A stretch of 64,000 bases of DNA, taken from NCBI RefSeq assembly GCF_000250675.2, contig NC_018681.1, forward strand, positions 5,890,001 through 5,954,000, given 5' to 3'. The notes beneath the pieces were generated by a model, which searched no databases, had not been told where the DNA came from, and saw only the letters and a program-made list of their open reading frames with translations. The position numbers and the translations under genes were made by a program. Positions within the stretch are counted from its first letter, which is position 1; each line of letters opens with the position of its first letter. Positions 33,157-41,822 of this stretch are shown here, piece by piece. Source of the stretch: Nocardia brasiliensis ATCC 700358 (GTDB taxonomy: Bacteria > Actinomycetota > Actinomycetes > Mycobacteriales > Mycobacteriaceae).

Positions 33157-34662
33157 CTAAGCGGTGCGGCTGGTTTCCAGCGGGCGCACTTCGGCGGTGT
33201 GCGGGGAGCGGGTGAAGGTGAGGACGCCGTCGTCCAACGGGGACTTGCGCAGCATTTTGCGGTCCCGGAAGTAGTTGTTGATGACCTGCCAGGGGCCGTG
33301 GGTGCCCTGACGGGGCATGACGGCGTCGCCGCGCTGGATGTAGCCAGAGGTGAGCGCGCCGCCCATGACGGAATCGGACGAACGGTCGGATTCCTCGGCG
33401 ATCGCTTCCACCCGGGTGAAACCGTGGTCGCGCATGTGGTTGAGCGTCCGGCAGAAATATTCGGCGGTGAGATCGGCCTTCAGAGTCCACGAGGCGTTGG
33501 TGTAGCCGAGCACCATGATCGCGTTGGGGACGCCGCTTAGCATCGCGCCCTTGTAGACGACGCGGTCCCGGGTGACGACGGGCTCGCCGTCGACCTCGAG
33601 GGTCGCCCCGCCGAGCATCTGCACCCGCAGGCCGGTCGCGCTGATCACGATGTCGGCGGGCAGTTCCGCGCCGGACGCGAGCCGGATGCCGTTCTCGGTG
33701 AAGGTCTCGATGCGGTCGGTGACGATGGACGCCTTCCCGCTGCGCAGCACCCGGAACAGGTCGCCGTTCGGCACCACACACAGCCGCTGATCCCACGGGT
33801 CGTAGGACGGCGTGAAATGCCGCATGTCGATCTTGTTGCCGATCTGGGCCCGCACCGCGGCGAGCAACACCCGGCGCGAGGCCGCGGGATTGGTGCGCGA
33901 GAGCTGGAAACTGGCGCGCTGCAAGGCGATATTGCGGGCCCGCCCGATCCGGTAGGCCACCTTCTCCGGCACCTTCGCCAGCTTCATGCCGACCGCGACC
34001 GGATCGTTGGCGGGCAGCGTGGTGATGTAGGTCGGCGAGCGCTGCAGCATGGTGACGTGCGCGGCGTCGCCGCTCATCGCGGGGATCAGGGTGATCGCGG
34101 TCGCGCCGCTGCCGATCACGACGACCCGCTTGCCGCGATAGTCCAGATCCTCGGGCCAGTGCTGCGGGTGCACGATCTGCCCGCCGAAGTCCGCTTCACC
34201 GGGGAACTCGGGACGGTAGCCGTTGTCGTAGTCGTAGTACCCGGTGCAACCGGCGAGGAAGTTGCTGGTGAATGTCTCGACCGCGCCGGTCTGCTCGTCG
34301 AGCGCCTCGACCGTCCAGGTCTCGGTTTCGCTGGACCAGCGGGCCGTGGTCACCTTGCGGCCGAAGTGGATGTGCTCGGTGACGCCGTATTCCCGCGCGG
34401 TGTCCTCGACGTACTGCCGGATGTGCGGGCCGTCGGCGAGCACCTTGGTGCCGTTCCACGGGCGGAAGCCGTAGCCGAAGGTGTACATGTCCGAATCGGA
34501 GCGGATGCCCGGGTATTTGAACAGATCCCAGGTGCCACCGATGGCGGCGCGGCGCTCCAGGATCGCGTAACTGCGTCCGGTCTGCTCGCGCGTCAGGTGG
34601 CAGGCCATCCCGATTCCGGAAAGCCCGGCACCGATGATCAGTACGTCGACATGCCGCGTCAT
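33157..34662 (-). CDS. Baeyer-Villiger flavin monooxygenase, EthA-like
   Basis: 501 residues. The N-terminal FAD fold is IIGAGLSGIGMACHL, followed by GGTWDLFKYPGIRSDSDMYT, the BVMO signature FGGQIVHPQHWP (F-x-G-x3-H-x3-WP) and the NADPH fold VVVIGSGATAITLIP. The order and many short segments match mycobacterial EthA, the activator of ethionamide; Nocardia have several paralogues, so no symbol is given. It would oxidise a ketone or sulfide with NADPH and O2. Divergent from the ssu operon; two GTTACGT copies lie in between. Confidence 0.88.
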   Translation of the reverse strand: MTRHVDVLIIGAGLSGIGMACHLTREQTGRSYAILERRAAIGGTWDLFKYPGIRSDSDMYTFGYGFRPWNGTKVLADGPHIRQYVEDTAREYGVTEHIHFGRKVTTARWSSETETWTVEALDEQTGAVETFTSNFLAGCTGYYDYDNGYRPEFPGEADFGGQIVHPQHWPEDLDYRGKRVVVIGSGATAITLIPAMSGDAAHVTMLQRSPTYITTLPANDPVAVGMKLAKVPEKVAYRIGRARNIALQRASFQLSRTNPAASRRVLLAAVRAQIGNKIDMRHFTPSYDPWDQRLCVVPNGDLFRVLRSGKASIVTDRIETFTENGIRLASGAELPADIVISATGLRVQMLGGATLEVDGEPVVTRDRVVYKGAMLSGVPNAIMVLGYTNASWTLKADLTAEYFCRTLNHMRDHGFTRVEAIAEESDRSSDSVMGGALTSGYIQRGDAVMPRQGTHGPWQVINNYFRDRKMLRKSPLDDGVLTFTRSPHTAEVRPLETSRTA

Positions 34663-34724
34663 TGGGGAACTCGTTTCGTCTGGTCGGTCGCGCTCTGGTC
34701 ACCTTCGCCCAGAGTTGACGCCAG

Positions 34725-34748
34725 GTTACGTGTTATCGACAGTTACGT
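34725..34748. promoter_or_regulatory. GTTACGT direct repeats, possible operator
   Basis: GTTACGT occurs at 34725-34731 and 34742-34748 (17-bp spacing), 63 bp upstream of the EthA-like start. Such spaced repeats are compatible with a dimeric repressor on one DNA face. No regulator gene is adjacent. The rest of 34663-34903 shows nothing clear. Confidence 0.3.
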
Positions 34749-34903
34749 CTAGTCGGGTTGCCGAATAGCTGCTGCCGGACGCCGCCGCAATTAAAACCTG
34801 GCTGGTTGCAAACGATGACGCCGCGGCGCCGGGCGCTCAACATGGATGACTGCGGCGCGCCCTGGTGCGCACCGCGGATCCTGTCCCCAACCCGAGGTGT
34901 CGC

Positions 34904-35722
34904 GTGTCATCAATTGTCTTGGAGCCGACACCGATTCGGGTTCGGTCGGCCGCTCGGTGGCGGCCGCGCAAGTCCTGGCTGCGAGTGGTGAGCCCGCTCG
35001 TCCTGGTGCTCGCCTGGCAGCTCGCCAGCGCCACCGGCGTGCTACCGGAACGACTGCTCGCCTCGCCGATAACGATCCTGCACACCGCCGGCGAGTTGCT
35101 CGGCGAAGGCACCCTGCAGGAAGCGATCGCGGTGTCGCTCGGGCGGGCGGCGACCGGGTTCGCCATCGGTGCGGTCTTCGGCATCGGCCTCGCGATACTG
35201 GCCGGGCTGAGCACGATCGGCGAGTACGTGGTCGACCCGCCGATGCAGATGCTGCGCACGGTGCCGTTCTACGGCTTGATTCCGCTGCTCATCCTGTGGT
35301 TCGGCATCGGCGAGCTGCCCAAGGTGGTGCTGGTCGCGTTCGGCGCGGCGATTCCGTTGTACCTCAACACTTTCGCCGGTATCCGAGGCGTGGACGGCAA
35401 ACTGGCCGAGCTCGCCCGGGTGCAGCAGCTCGGCCGCTTCGCGCTGCTCGGGCACATCGTCTTGCCGGGTGCGCTGCCGCAGACCCTGGTCGGCCTGCGG
35501 CAGTCGCTCGGCGTCGCGTGGCTGGCGCTGATCGTGGCCGAACAGGTGAACGCCGATGCGGGCCTCGGCTTCCTGATCAACGACGCCCGCGAATTCCTGC
35601 GGACCGATGTGATCGTCGTCGGCCTGCTGGTGTACTGCGTGCTCGGTCTGCTGACCGACGCGCTGGTCCGATTGATCGAGCGGAAGGCGCTGGCATGGCG
35701 ACGCGGGTTTCTGGGGCAGTGA
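34904..35722 (+). CDS. ssuC: aliphatic sulfonate ABC transporter permease
   Basis: 272 residues from the GTG at 34904 (GAGG 6 nt upstream). About six membrane helices, and the ABC-permease coupling segment reads GRATGFAIGAVFG ... EAA-loop-like LAELARVQQLGRFALLGHIVLPGALPQ. Together with SsuB it forms the inner-membrane channel for alkanesulfonates or related organosulfur compounds. Its end overlaps the ssuB start by 28 nt. First gene of ssuCBAD. Confidence 0.88.
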   Translation: MSSIVLEPTPIRVRSAARWRPRKSWLRVVSPLVLVLAWQLASATGVLPERLLASPITILHTAGELLGEGTLQEAIAVSLGRAATGFAIGAVFGIGLAILAGLSTIGEYVVDPPMQMLRTVPFYGLIPLLILWFGIGELPKVVLVAFGAAIPLYLNTFAGIRGVDGKLAELARVQQLGRFALLGHIVLPGALPQTLVGLRQSLGVAWLALIVAEQVNADAGLGFLINDAREFLRTDVIVVGLLVYCVLGLLTDALVRLIERKALAWRRGFLGQ

Positions 35723-36492
35723 TCACCGACGAACGGGTCGTCGCGCCCGAAACATCAAGCCTGGAAACCACTTCCGCGACCGATACGACGCCCGTCGCCC
35801 AGGTCCGCGGCCTCGTCCGGGAATTCGACGGGCGACGCGTGCTCGACGGCCTCGATCTCGCTATCGCGCCGGGTGAATTCGTCGCGCTGCTCGGCCGCAG
35901 CGGATCGGGCAAGTCCACCCTGCTGCGCGCCCTCGCGGGTCTCGACCAGGGGGTGCAGGGCGAATTGCGTACGCGGGGCACGATCGCCGTCGCCTTCCAG
36001 GAACCGCGCCTGGTCCCGTGGAAGCGCGTGCTGGCCAATGTGTATCTCGGTCTGCGCCAACCGGATCCGAAACGGGCGGCGCGGGCCGCCCTGGCCGAGG
36101 TCGGCCTGGCCGAGCGGGCGCAGGCCTGGCCGCTCACCCTTTCCGGCGGCGAGGCGCAACGCGTCAGCCTGGCGCGCGCCCTGGTGCGCGAGCCGGAGTT
36201 GCTGCTGCTCGATGAACCGTTCAGCGCCCTGGACGCGCTCACCCGGATCACCATCCACCGGCTCGTCATCGATCTGTGGCAGCGCCGCAAGCCCGGCGTC
36301 CTGCTGGTCACCCACGACGTCGAGGAGGCGCTGCGGCTGGCCGACCGGGTGCTGGTGCTCGGCGACGGCCGGATCGCCCACGAGTCCCGCATCGAGCTGC
36401 CGCGTCCGCGCCGCAGCGAACACCCGCACCTGCTCGCCCTGCGCAACACCTTGCTCGCCGAACTCGGCGTGGCACCGGAAGGAACCGAATGA
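35695..36492 (+). CDS. ssuB: aliphatic sulfonate ABC transporter ATPase
   Basis: 265 residues. Walker A GRSGSGKST, Q-loop in AFQEPRLVPW, signature LSGGEAQRVSLARAL, Walker B LLLLDEPF and the H-loop VTHDVEEA are all intact, so it is a functional importer ATPase of the nitrate/sulfonate/taurine class. An N-terminal extension of about 35 residues (ETSSLETTSATDTTP) precedes the fold. The start overlaps ssuC by 28 nt and the stop overlaps ssuA (ATGA). Confidence 0.9.
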   Translation: MATRVSGAVITDERVVAPETSSLETTSATDTTPVAQVRGLVREFDGRRVLDGLDLAIAPGEFVALLGRSGSGKSTLLRALAGLDQGVQGELRTRGTIAVAFQEPRLVPWKRVLANVYLGLRQPDPKRAARAALAEVGLAERAQAWPLTLSGGEAQRVSLARALVREPELLLLDEPFSALDALTRITIHRLVIDLWQRRKPGVLLVTHDVEEALRLADRVLVLGDGRIAHESRIELPRPRRSEHPHLLALRNTLLAELGVAPEGTE

Positions 36493-37493
36493 AAGCCAGA
36501 AGGCTGCTGCTCGCAACGACTCTCGCACTGGTCGTGGCGGTCGGCACCGCCTGCGGGACCGACAAGGCCGACGATGCGGCGCTGCGCCCGGACGGTTCGG
36601 TGGACCTGGCCAAGGTGACACTGCACCTCGGCGACCAGAAGGGCACCGGGCTGCAGGCGCTGCTCACCGCCGCGGGCGAGCTGGACCAGACGCCGTACCA
36701 GATCGAGTGGTCGCAGTACCAGGCCGGGCCGCCGATGCTGGAGGCGATCAATTCCGGCGCAGTCGATTTCGGCGGCGTCGGCAACTCGCCGCCGGTGTTC
36801 GCGGCGGCCGCCAAGTCGGCGATCAAGATCGTCAGCGCGTATCAGTCGGGCAAGGACGGTCAGGGCATCGTCGTGCCCAAGGATTCCCCGCTGCGCACGC
36901 CGGAAGACCTGCGCGGCAAGAAGATCGCCGTCACCAAGGGCAGCTCGGCGCACCATCACCTGCTCACCGTGCTGAACAAGGCGGGGATCAAGTGGGATCA
37001 GATCGAGCCGCAGTACCTGCAGCCGCCGGACGCGCTCGCCGCGCTGTCCACCGGCCGGGTCGACGCCTGGGCGATCTGGGATCCCTACACGGCGCAGGCC
37101 GAACAGCAGTCGAACGCGCGAATCCTGGTGGACGGCAACGGATACATCCCCGGCGACGCCTTCTACGTGGCCGGCGTCAAGGCGCTGGACCGCAAGGGGA
37201 CCGCCGCCGCGCTGCGTGATCTGCTCGGCCGCATCGGCCGCGCGCACACGTGGGTGAACGAGCACCCCGAGCAGTGGGCGAAAACCTACGCCGAACTGAC
37301 CGGCCTGCCTTATGACGTGATCCTCACCGTGGTCAAACGCGGGCGCTATCTCGACCATCAGCTGGACGCACCCACCATCGCGGCCGAGCAGAACGTGGCC
37401 GACGCCTTCGCCGAGGCGGGGCTCATCCCCCGCAAGGTCACCATCGCCGACTACATCGACACCCGTTTCAACGACCTGTTCCCCGCTGCCTGA
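36489..37493 (+). CDS. ssuA: aliphatic sulfonate-binding lipoprotein
   Basis: 334 residues. A lipoprotein signal peptide ends VGTACGT (lipobox TAC). The mature part is an NMT1/SsuA-like binding protein: VTLHLGDQKGTGLQALLTAA, AGPPMLEAINSGAVDFGGVG, RGKKIAVTKGSSAHHHLL and LSTGRVDAWAIWDPY. It captures the sulfonate outside the membrane for SsuBC. ATGA overlap with ssuB and GGAAGGA upstream. Confidence 0.9.
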   Translation: MKARRLLLATTLALVVAVGTACGTDKADDAALRPDGSVDLAKVTLHLGDQKGTGLQALLTAAGELDQTPYQIEWSQYQAGPPMLEAINSGAVDFGGVGNSPPVFAAAAKSAIKIVSAYQSGKDGQGIVVPKDSPLRTPEDLRGKKIAVTKGSSAHHHLLTVLNKAGIKWDQIEPQYLQPPDALAALSTGRVDAWAIWDPYTAQAEQQSNARILVDGNGYIPGDAFYVAGVKALDRKGTAAALRDLLGRIGRAHTWVNEHPEQWAKTYAELTGLPYDVILTVVKRGRYLDHQLDAPTIAAEQNVADAFAEAGLIPRKVTIADYIDTRFNDLFPAA

Positions 37494-37506
37494 GGAGTTG
37501 GCTCCC

Positions 37507-38652
37507 ATGACTTTGTCGTTCCACTGGTTCCTGCCCACCTACGGTGATTCCCGCGGCCTGGTCGCGGGCGGGCACGGCACCTTCATGTCCGGCGACCGTC
37601 CGGCGACGCTGCGCTACCTGAATCAGATCGGCGCGGCCGCCGAGCACAACGGATTCGAGGCGGTGCTCACCCCGACCGGCGCCTGGTGCGAGGACGCCTG
37701 GCTCACCACGGCGATGATGGTCGACACCACCGAGACGCTGAAGTTCCTGGTCGCGTTCCGGCCCGGCCTGGTCAGTCCCACGCTGGCCGCGCAGATGGCG
37801 GGCACCTTCCAACGGCACTCGCAGGGCAGGCTGCTGCTGAACGTGGTGACCGGCGGCGAACCACACGAGCAGCAGGCCTACGGCGACTTCCTGGACAAGG
37901 AACAGCGGTACGCGCGCACCGGCGAATTCCTGCACGTGGTCCGCGAGCTGTGGACCTCGCCGGAACCGATCTCGTTCGACGGTGCACACGTGCGGGTCCG
38001 CGACGCACTGCTGAGCAACCGGCCCGATCCGATCCCGCCGGTGTTCTTCGGCGGGTCCTCCGCGCCCGCCGGGCCGGTCGCGGCCCGCTACGCCGACACC
38101 TATCTCACCTGGGGCGAACCGCTGCTCGCGGTCAGCAGGAAACTGGAATGGATCCGCCGCCTCGCCGTCGACGCGGGCCGGGTGCTCGACTACGGCCTGC
38201 GCATCCACGTGATCAGCCGCGACACGTCCGAAGAGGCCTGGGCCGAAGCGGATCGGCTGCTGCAGGGCATCGACCCGGCCGATATCGAACGCGTACAGGC
38301 CAGCCTGGCGCGCAGCGAGTCGGAGGGACAGCGGCGAATGTCCGAATTGCACGGCGGCAGCACCGACCGGCTCGAGATCGCGCCCAACCTGTGGGCCGGT
38401 GTCGGGCTGGTGCGCGGCGGCGCGGGCACCGCGCTGGTCGGCTCGCACGCCGAGGTGGCCGAGCGCCTGATCGAGTACTCGAAGCTGGGCATCGGTCACT
38501 TCATCCTGTCGGGCTATCCGCATCTGGAAGAGGCGTACTGGTTCGGCGAAGGGGTGCTGCCCATCCTGGAGCGCAAGGGATTGTGGCGGCATCCGTCGCG
38601 TCCGGCGGCCCCGCGCGCCGCCACGCCGTTCGCGGCCTCGTCGAGCAGCTGA
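37507..38652 (+). CDS. ssuD: FMNH2-dependent alkanesulfonate monooxygenase
   Basis: 381 residues of the bacterial luciferase-like fold: SFHWFLPTYGDSRG at the N-terminus, LLNVVTGGEPHEQQAYGDFLDK, FFGGSSAPAG and LSGYPHLEEAYWFGEGVLP near the end. These match SsuD, which cleaves alkanesulfonates to an aldehyde and sulfite with FMNH2 and O2. No flavin reductase (SsuE) gene is in the operon, so reduced FMN must come from elsewhere. GAGGAG 10 nt upstream; 13 bp after ssuA. Confidence 0.92.
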   Translation: MTLSFHWFLPTYGDSRGLVAGGHGTFMSGDRPATLRYLNQIGAAAEHNGFEAVLTPTGAWCEDAWLTTAMMVDTTETLKFLVAFRPGLVSPTLAAQMAGTFQRHSQGRLLLNVVTGGEPHEQQAYGDFLDKEQRYARTGEFLHVVRELWTSPEPISFDGAHVRVRDALLSNRPDPIPPVFFGGSSAPAGPVAARYADTYLTWGEPLLAVSRKLEWIRRLAVDAGRVLDYGLRIHVISRDTSEEAWAEADRLLQGIDPADIERVQASLARSESEGQRRMSELHGGSTDRLEIAPNLWAGVGLVRGGAGTALVGSHAEVAERLIEYSKLGIGHFILSGYPHLEEAYWFGEGVLPILERKGLWRHPSRPAAPRAATPFAASSSS

Positions 38653-38692
38653 CCTGACAAAGTCGCAGGCAAAACGAGGTGCACGAGATCGG

Positions 38693-38706
38693 CTGGGGAT
38701 CCCCAG
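38693..38706. promoter_or_regulatory. perfect 14-bp palindrome between ssuD and the permease
   Basis: CTGGGGATCCCCAG is a perfect palindrome in the 138-bp gap between ssuD and the APC permease, 85 bp before the permease start. It could be an operator or a short terminator stem; no T-run follows. Confidence 0.35.
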
Positions 38707-38790
38707 TTAACGATCACTGACTGACTTCGATGAGAATGTCCTTCGGTCCGGCGCACCGGCGGGACCGTTGGACGAGCTCATAAGGGAGTC

Positions 38791-40176
38791 ATGACCACCG
38801 CACCCGCTCAGCGCTGGCGCCGCCGCGTCCCCGACACCGCGACCACCGACGGAGCGCCGAAGCTGGCGCGCAGGCTCGGGCGCATCGACCTCACGGCGAT
38901 GGGCGTCGGCACCATCGTGGGTGCGGGCATCTTCGTGATCACCGGCGTCGCCGCCGCGGAGAAGGCCGGGCCGTCCATCGTGCTGTCGTTCGTGCTGGCC
39001 GGCACGGTCTGTGTGCTCGTCGCGCTCTGCTACAGCGAGCTCGCCGCGATGGTGCCGGTGTCCGGCAGCGCCTACACCTACACCTATGCCACGCTCGGCG
39101 AAGGTCCGGCGTTCCTGGTCGGCTGGAACCTGCTGCTCGAATTCGTCATCGCCGGTGCGGCCGTCGCGATCGGCTGGTCGGGCACGACGGTGTCGGCACT
39201 GGATTCGATGTTCGGCATCACCGTCCCGCACGCCATCGCGGCGGGCCCGGGCGAGGGCGGGATCGTGAACCTGCCCGCGGTGCTGATCATCGGCGTGATC
39301 GTCGCGGTGCTGGTCGGCGAGGTGTCGCTGACCGCGAAGATCACCAAAGCGCTGGTCGGGGTGACCATCGGGGTGCTCGTGCTGGTGGTCGCGGTCGGTG
39401 CGCCGCATATCGACGTGCAGAACTGGACTCCGTTCGCGCCCTTCGGTTTCAGCGGCATCATCGGCGGCGCGGCAATCGCCTTCTTCGCGTTCCTCGGCTT
39501 CGACGTAGTCGCCGCCTCGGCCGAGGAGGCACGCAATCCGCGCCGCGACGTCCCGTTCGCGATCATCGGCACAGTGCTCATCGCCACGCTGCTGTACGCG
39601 CTGGTGAGCGCCGTGCTCACCGGTATCGCGCCGTTCGCCACGCTGAACAACGGCGCGCCGATCGCGACCGCGTTCAGCGGGTTGCACATCGGCTGGATCG
39701 GCAACGTCATCGTGATCGCGTCGGTCATCGCGCTCACCAAGGGCTTGCTGCTGATCGTGTACGCGCAGGTGCGGCTGAGCTTCGCGATGTGCCGAGATCG
39801 GTTGCTGCCCTTCGGACTCGCCCAGACCGGCAAGCGTTCGACCCCCGTCCGGCTCACCCTGATCCTCGGCGTGTTCTGTGCCGCGATCGCCGGACTGCTG
39901 CCCATCGATATCGTGGTCGAGCTGGTGAACATCGGCGCGCTGTCGGCGTTCGCCGTGGTGTGCATAGGCGTGCTGGTGCTGCGGCGGGCCGAACCCGACC
40001 GGGAGCGGCCGTTCCGCACGCCGCTCGTCCCGTTCGTGCCGATCCTCGCGTTGATCGGCTGCGTGCTGCTCGCGACCACACTGGACGGGTTGACCTGGGT
40101 GCGGTTCGCGGTGTGGGTGCTCATCGGCATCGCCGTCTACCTCGGTTACAGCCGCAAACGCTCCACCCTCGCCTGA
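38791..40176 (+). CDS. APC-superfamily amino acid permease
   Basis: 461 residues with about twelve membrane helices. The first helix carries the substrate motif GVGTIVGAGIFVITG, and FFAFLGFDVVAASAEEARNPRRD marks the helix 6 / loop 6 region of cationic-amino-acid-type transporters. It should import an amino acid in symport with protons. A polar arginine-rich N-terminus of about 30 residues is cytoplasmic. AGGGAG lies just before the ATG. Same strand as ssu but separated by a palindrome, so probably a separate unit. Confidence 0.88.
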   Translation: MTTAPAQRWRRRVPDTATTDGAPKLARRLGRIDLTAMGVGTIVGAGIFVITGVAAAEKAGPSIVLSFVLAGTVCVLVALCYSELAAMVPVSGSAYTYTYATLGEGPAFLVGWNLLLEFVIAGAAVAIGWSGTTVSALDSMFGITVPHAIAAGPGEGGIVNLPAVLIIGVIVAVLVGEVSLTAKITKALVGVTIGVLVLVVAVGAPHIDVQNWTPFAPFGFSGIIGGAAIAFFAFLGFDVVAASAEEARNPRRDVPFAIIGTVLIATLLYALVSAVLTGIAPFATLNNGAPIATAFSGLHIGWIGNVIVIASVIALTKGLLLIVYAQVRLSFAMCRDRLLPFGLAQTGKRSTPVRLTLILGVFCAAIAGLLPIDIVVELVNIGALSAFAVVCIGVLVLRRAEPDRERPFRTPLVPFVPILALIGCVLLATTLDGLTWVRFAVWVLIGIAVYLGYSRKRSTLA

Positions 40177-40291
40177 CCGGCTCGGGAAATATCACATATC
40201 CCCTGGAATCCATTGCGTCGCATGCGCGTTTTCGGCAGGCTCACAGATGCCGATCGGTGCCGGTGAGGCCCAGACGAAGGGACGACTGACG

Positions 40292-40702
40292 ATGTCGGAC
40301 GACGAGAAGCAGATCCGGGTCTTGATCGAGCGGTGGGCCGCGGCCGTGCACGCCGGCGACCTGGACACCGTCCTCGCCGATCACGCACCCGACATCGTCA
40401 TGTTCGACGTCCCGCCGCCGGACGAAGGGCTGCGCGGTATCGACGCCTACCGCGCGGCCTGGCCCGGCTTCTTCGAATGGCAGGCCCAGGGCGCGACCTT
40501 CGAGATCGTCTCCCTCGACATCACCGCGGGCGCCGACGTCGCCTTCGCGCACGCCCTGCTCCTGTGCGGCACCCCGGAGGAATTCGCCGAGAACCCCGCC
40601 CGCCGCCTCCGCCTGACGCTGGGTCTGCGTAAAGAGAACGACCGCTGGACCGTCACCCACGAACACCACTCGTTCCCTGACAGCACCCTGCCCCCGGTCT
40701 GA
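40292..40702 (+). CDS. SnoaL/DUF4440-like (NTF2-fold) protein
   Basis: 136 residues from the ATG at 40292 (AAGGGA upstream). The sequence IRVLIERWAAAVHAGDLDTV, then DIVMFDVPPPDEGLRGIDAYRAAW and WTVTHEHHSFP is the order of a cone-shaped NTF2-fold domain, often a small-molecule-binding or isomerase-like protein. The ligand is unknown. Convergent with the VOC gene across hairpin B3. Confidence 0.82.
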   Translation: MSDDEKQIRVLIERWAAAVHAGDLDTVLADHAPDIVMFDVPPPDEGLRGIDAYRAAWPGFFEWQAQGATFEIVSLDITAGADVAFAHALLLCGTPEEFAENPARRLRLTLGLRKENDRWTVTHEHHSFPDSTLPPV

Positions 40703-40776
40703 AAGTGGTTGGGGGCGGACGGTCCTCGCCCCCGCGTGCCCTGACCCACGGTGGACCAAGCGACAGATAGGCGGGG

Positions 40777-40844
40777 ACTCACAGAGCGTTCATACGGCTC
40801 ACAGGGCATACAGTCCCTGTGAACCGTATGGATCGTCTGTGAGT
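40777..40844. repeat. hairpin family B, copy 3, with the 19-mer at 40753
   Basis: Left arm 40777-40806 (ACTCACAGAG...GGCTCACAGGG) and right arm 40815-40844 (CCCTGTGAACC...CTGTGAGT) pair with about four mismatches; loop 8 nt. GGACCAAGCGACAGATAGG lies just upstream at 40753-40771, as in copy 1. GT/AC pairs of copy 1 (GTCACAG) are replaced by matching AC/GT pairs (ACTCACAG). It fills the 162-bp convergent gap. Confidence 0.92.
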
Positions 40845-40864
40845 GTTGCGACGGGACGGCCAGT

Positions 40865-41752
40865 TCAGGGGGCGGCGAAAAACAGGGTGGGGCCGAGGGC
40901 GTCTCGGGACGAGACGGCGAAGCCCGTGGGGGTGTCGCGGGTGGGCACGGTCGCGGCATCGATGACGGCGCGGGCGCGGTCCGTGTCATCGACTGTGATG
41001 GTGAGGGCCGCGAGGTAGGACGCGGCCGGGGCCGGTTCGCCGGGCAGGAGATCCGCGGCGGCGGTGGCGCGGACGAATTCCAGTCGGGCGGCAGGCAGTT
41101 CCAGGACGGTGCGATGATCCAGGTGCTGTGGGCGCACCTCGACGATGCGGCGGTACCGGTCGACGACCGCGTCGAACTCTGCGTCGGCGACCACGATGAG
41201 GACGGCCGTGATGTCGCGCGCTCCGTTCGGGTGCGTGAGATACCTGGGTTGCAGCACGTATTCGCGGGTGAGGTGCTGGGCGATGCCGAGCAGCGCCTCC
41301 GGAGTGGTCCGGGGATCGATGTGCACCGCGCGGGCACGCAAAGTGCGGATACCGTCGGCGGTGTCGACGCCGCGTTCGAGCTCCAGCACGCCGGAAGCGG
41401 CCAGACCGGCGTCAGTCAGCCGCCGTTGCGCACCGTAGGCGTCGTCGGTCCCCAGGTTCAGGATGCGCAGCCCTTCGTACTGGTCTGCCATGGCTCGCGC
41501 ATGCCACGGGTCGGGCGCGGTCTCGGACACGATCCCGAGCAATTCGAGATAGGAATTGCCGAACAGCGCGCACTGATTGGCGGTGCTGCTTTCAACCAGT
41601 GGCGCACCCGGACCCGCGCTGAGCAGATGCCGGGAGCGTGGACTCAACGTGAACCCGAGTGCGGTGTAGCGGTCGACGAGTCCGTCGAGGTCGCGGGTCA
41701 GGATGCCGGTGTGGTGGATGACGTCGATAGTGCTCACGCCGACGATGATCAT
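40865..41752 (-). CDS. VOC-family protein (glyoxalase-like, two modules)
   Basis: 295 residues. DVIHHTGILTRDLDGLVDRYTALGFTLSP starts a first beta-alpha-beta-beta-beta module with the metal-position His (HHTG), and a second half (ALTITVDDTDRARAVI) repeats it. NSYLELLGIV carries a family Glu. Such proteins are metal-dependent lyases, isomerases or resistance proteins; the substrate is unknown. The ATG at 41752 lacks a clear ribosome site; a GTG six codons downstream is an alternative. Divergent from an Lrp-type regulator 70 bp away, which may control it. Confidence 0.78.
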   Translation of the reverse strand: MIIVGVSTIDVIHHTGILTRDLDGLVDRYTALGFTLSPRSRHLLSAGPGAPLVESSTANQCALFGNSYLELLGIVSETAPDPWHARAMADQYEGLRILNLGTDDAYGAQRRLTDAGLAASGVLELERGVDTADGIRTLRARAVHIDPRTTPEALLGIAQHLTREYVLQPRYLTHPNGARDITAVLIVVADAEFDAVVDRYRRIVEVRPQHLDHRTVLELPAARLEFVRATAAADLLPGEPAPAASYLAALTITVDDTDRARAVIDAATVPTRDTPTGFAVSSRDALGPTLFFAAP

Positions 41753-41822
41753 CGGCCGCCGACCAAGAGTCCCGAAACCCGGGGCACGATGCCGGAATCC
41801 GGCACTGCCCTACCCTGATCAG

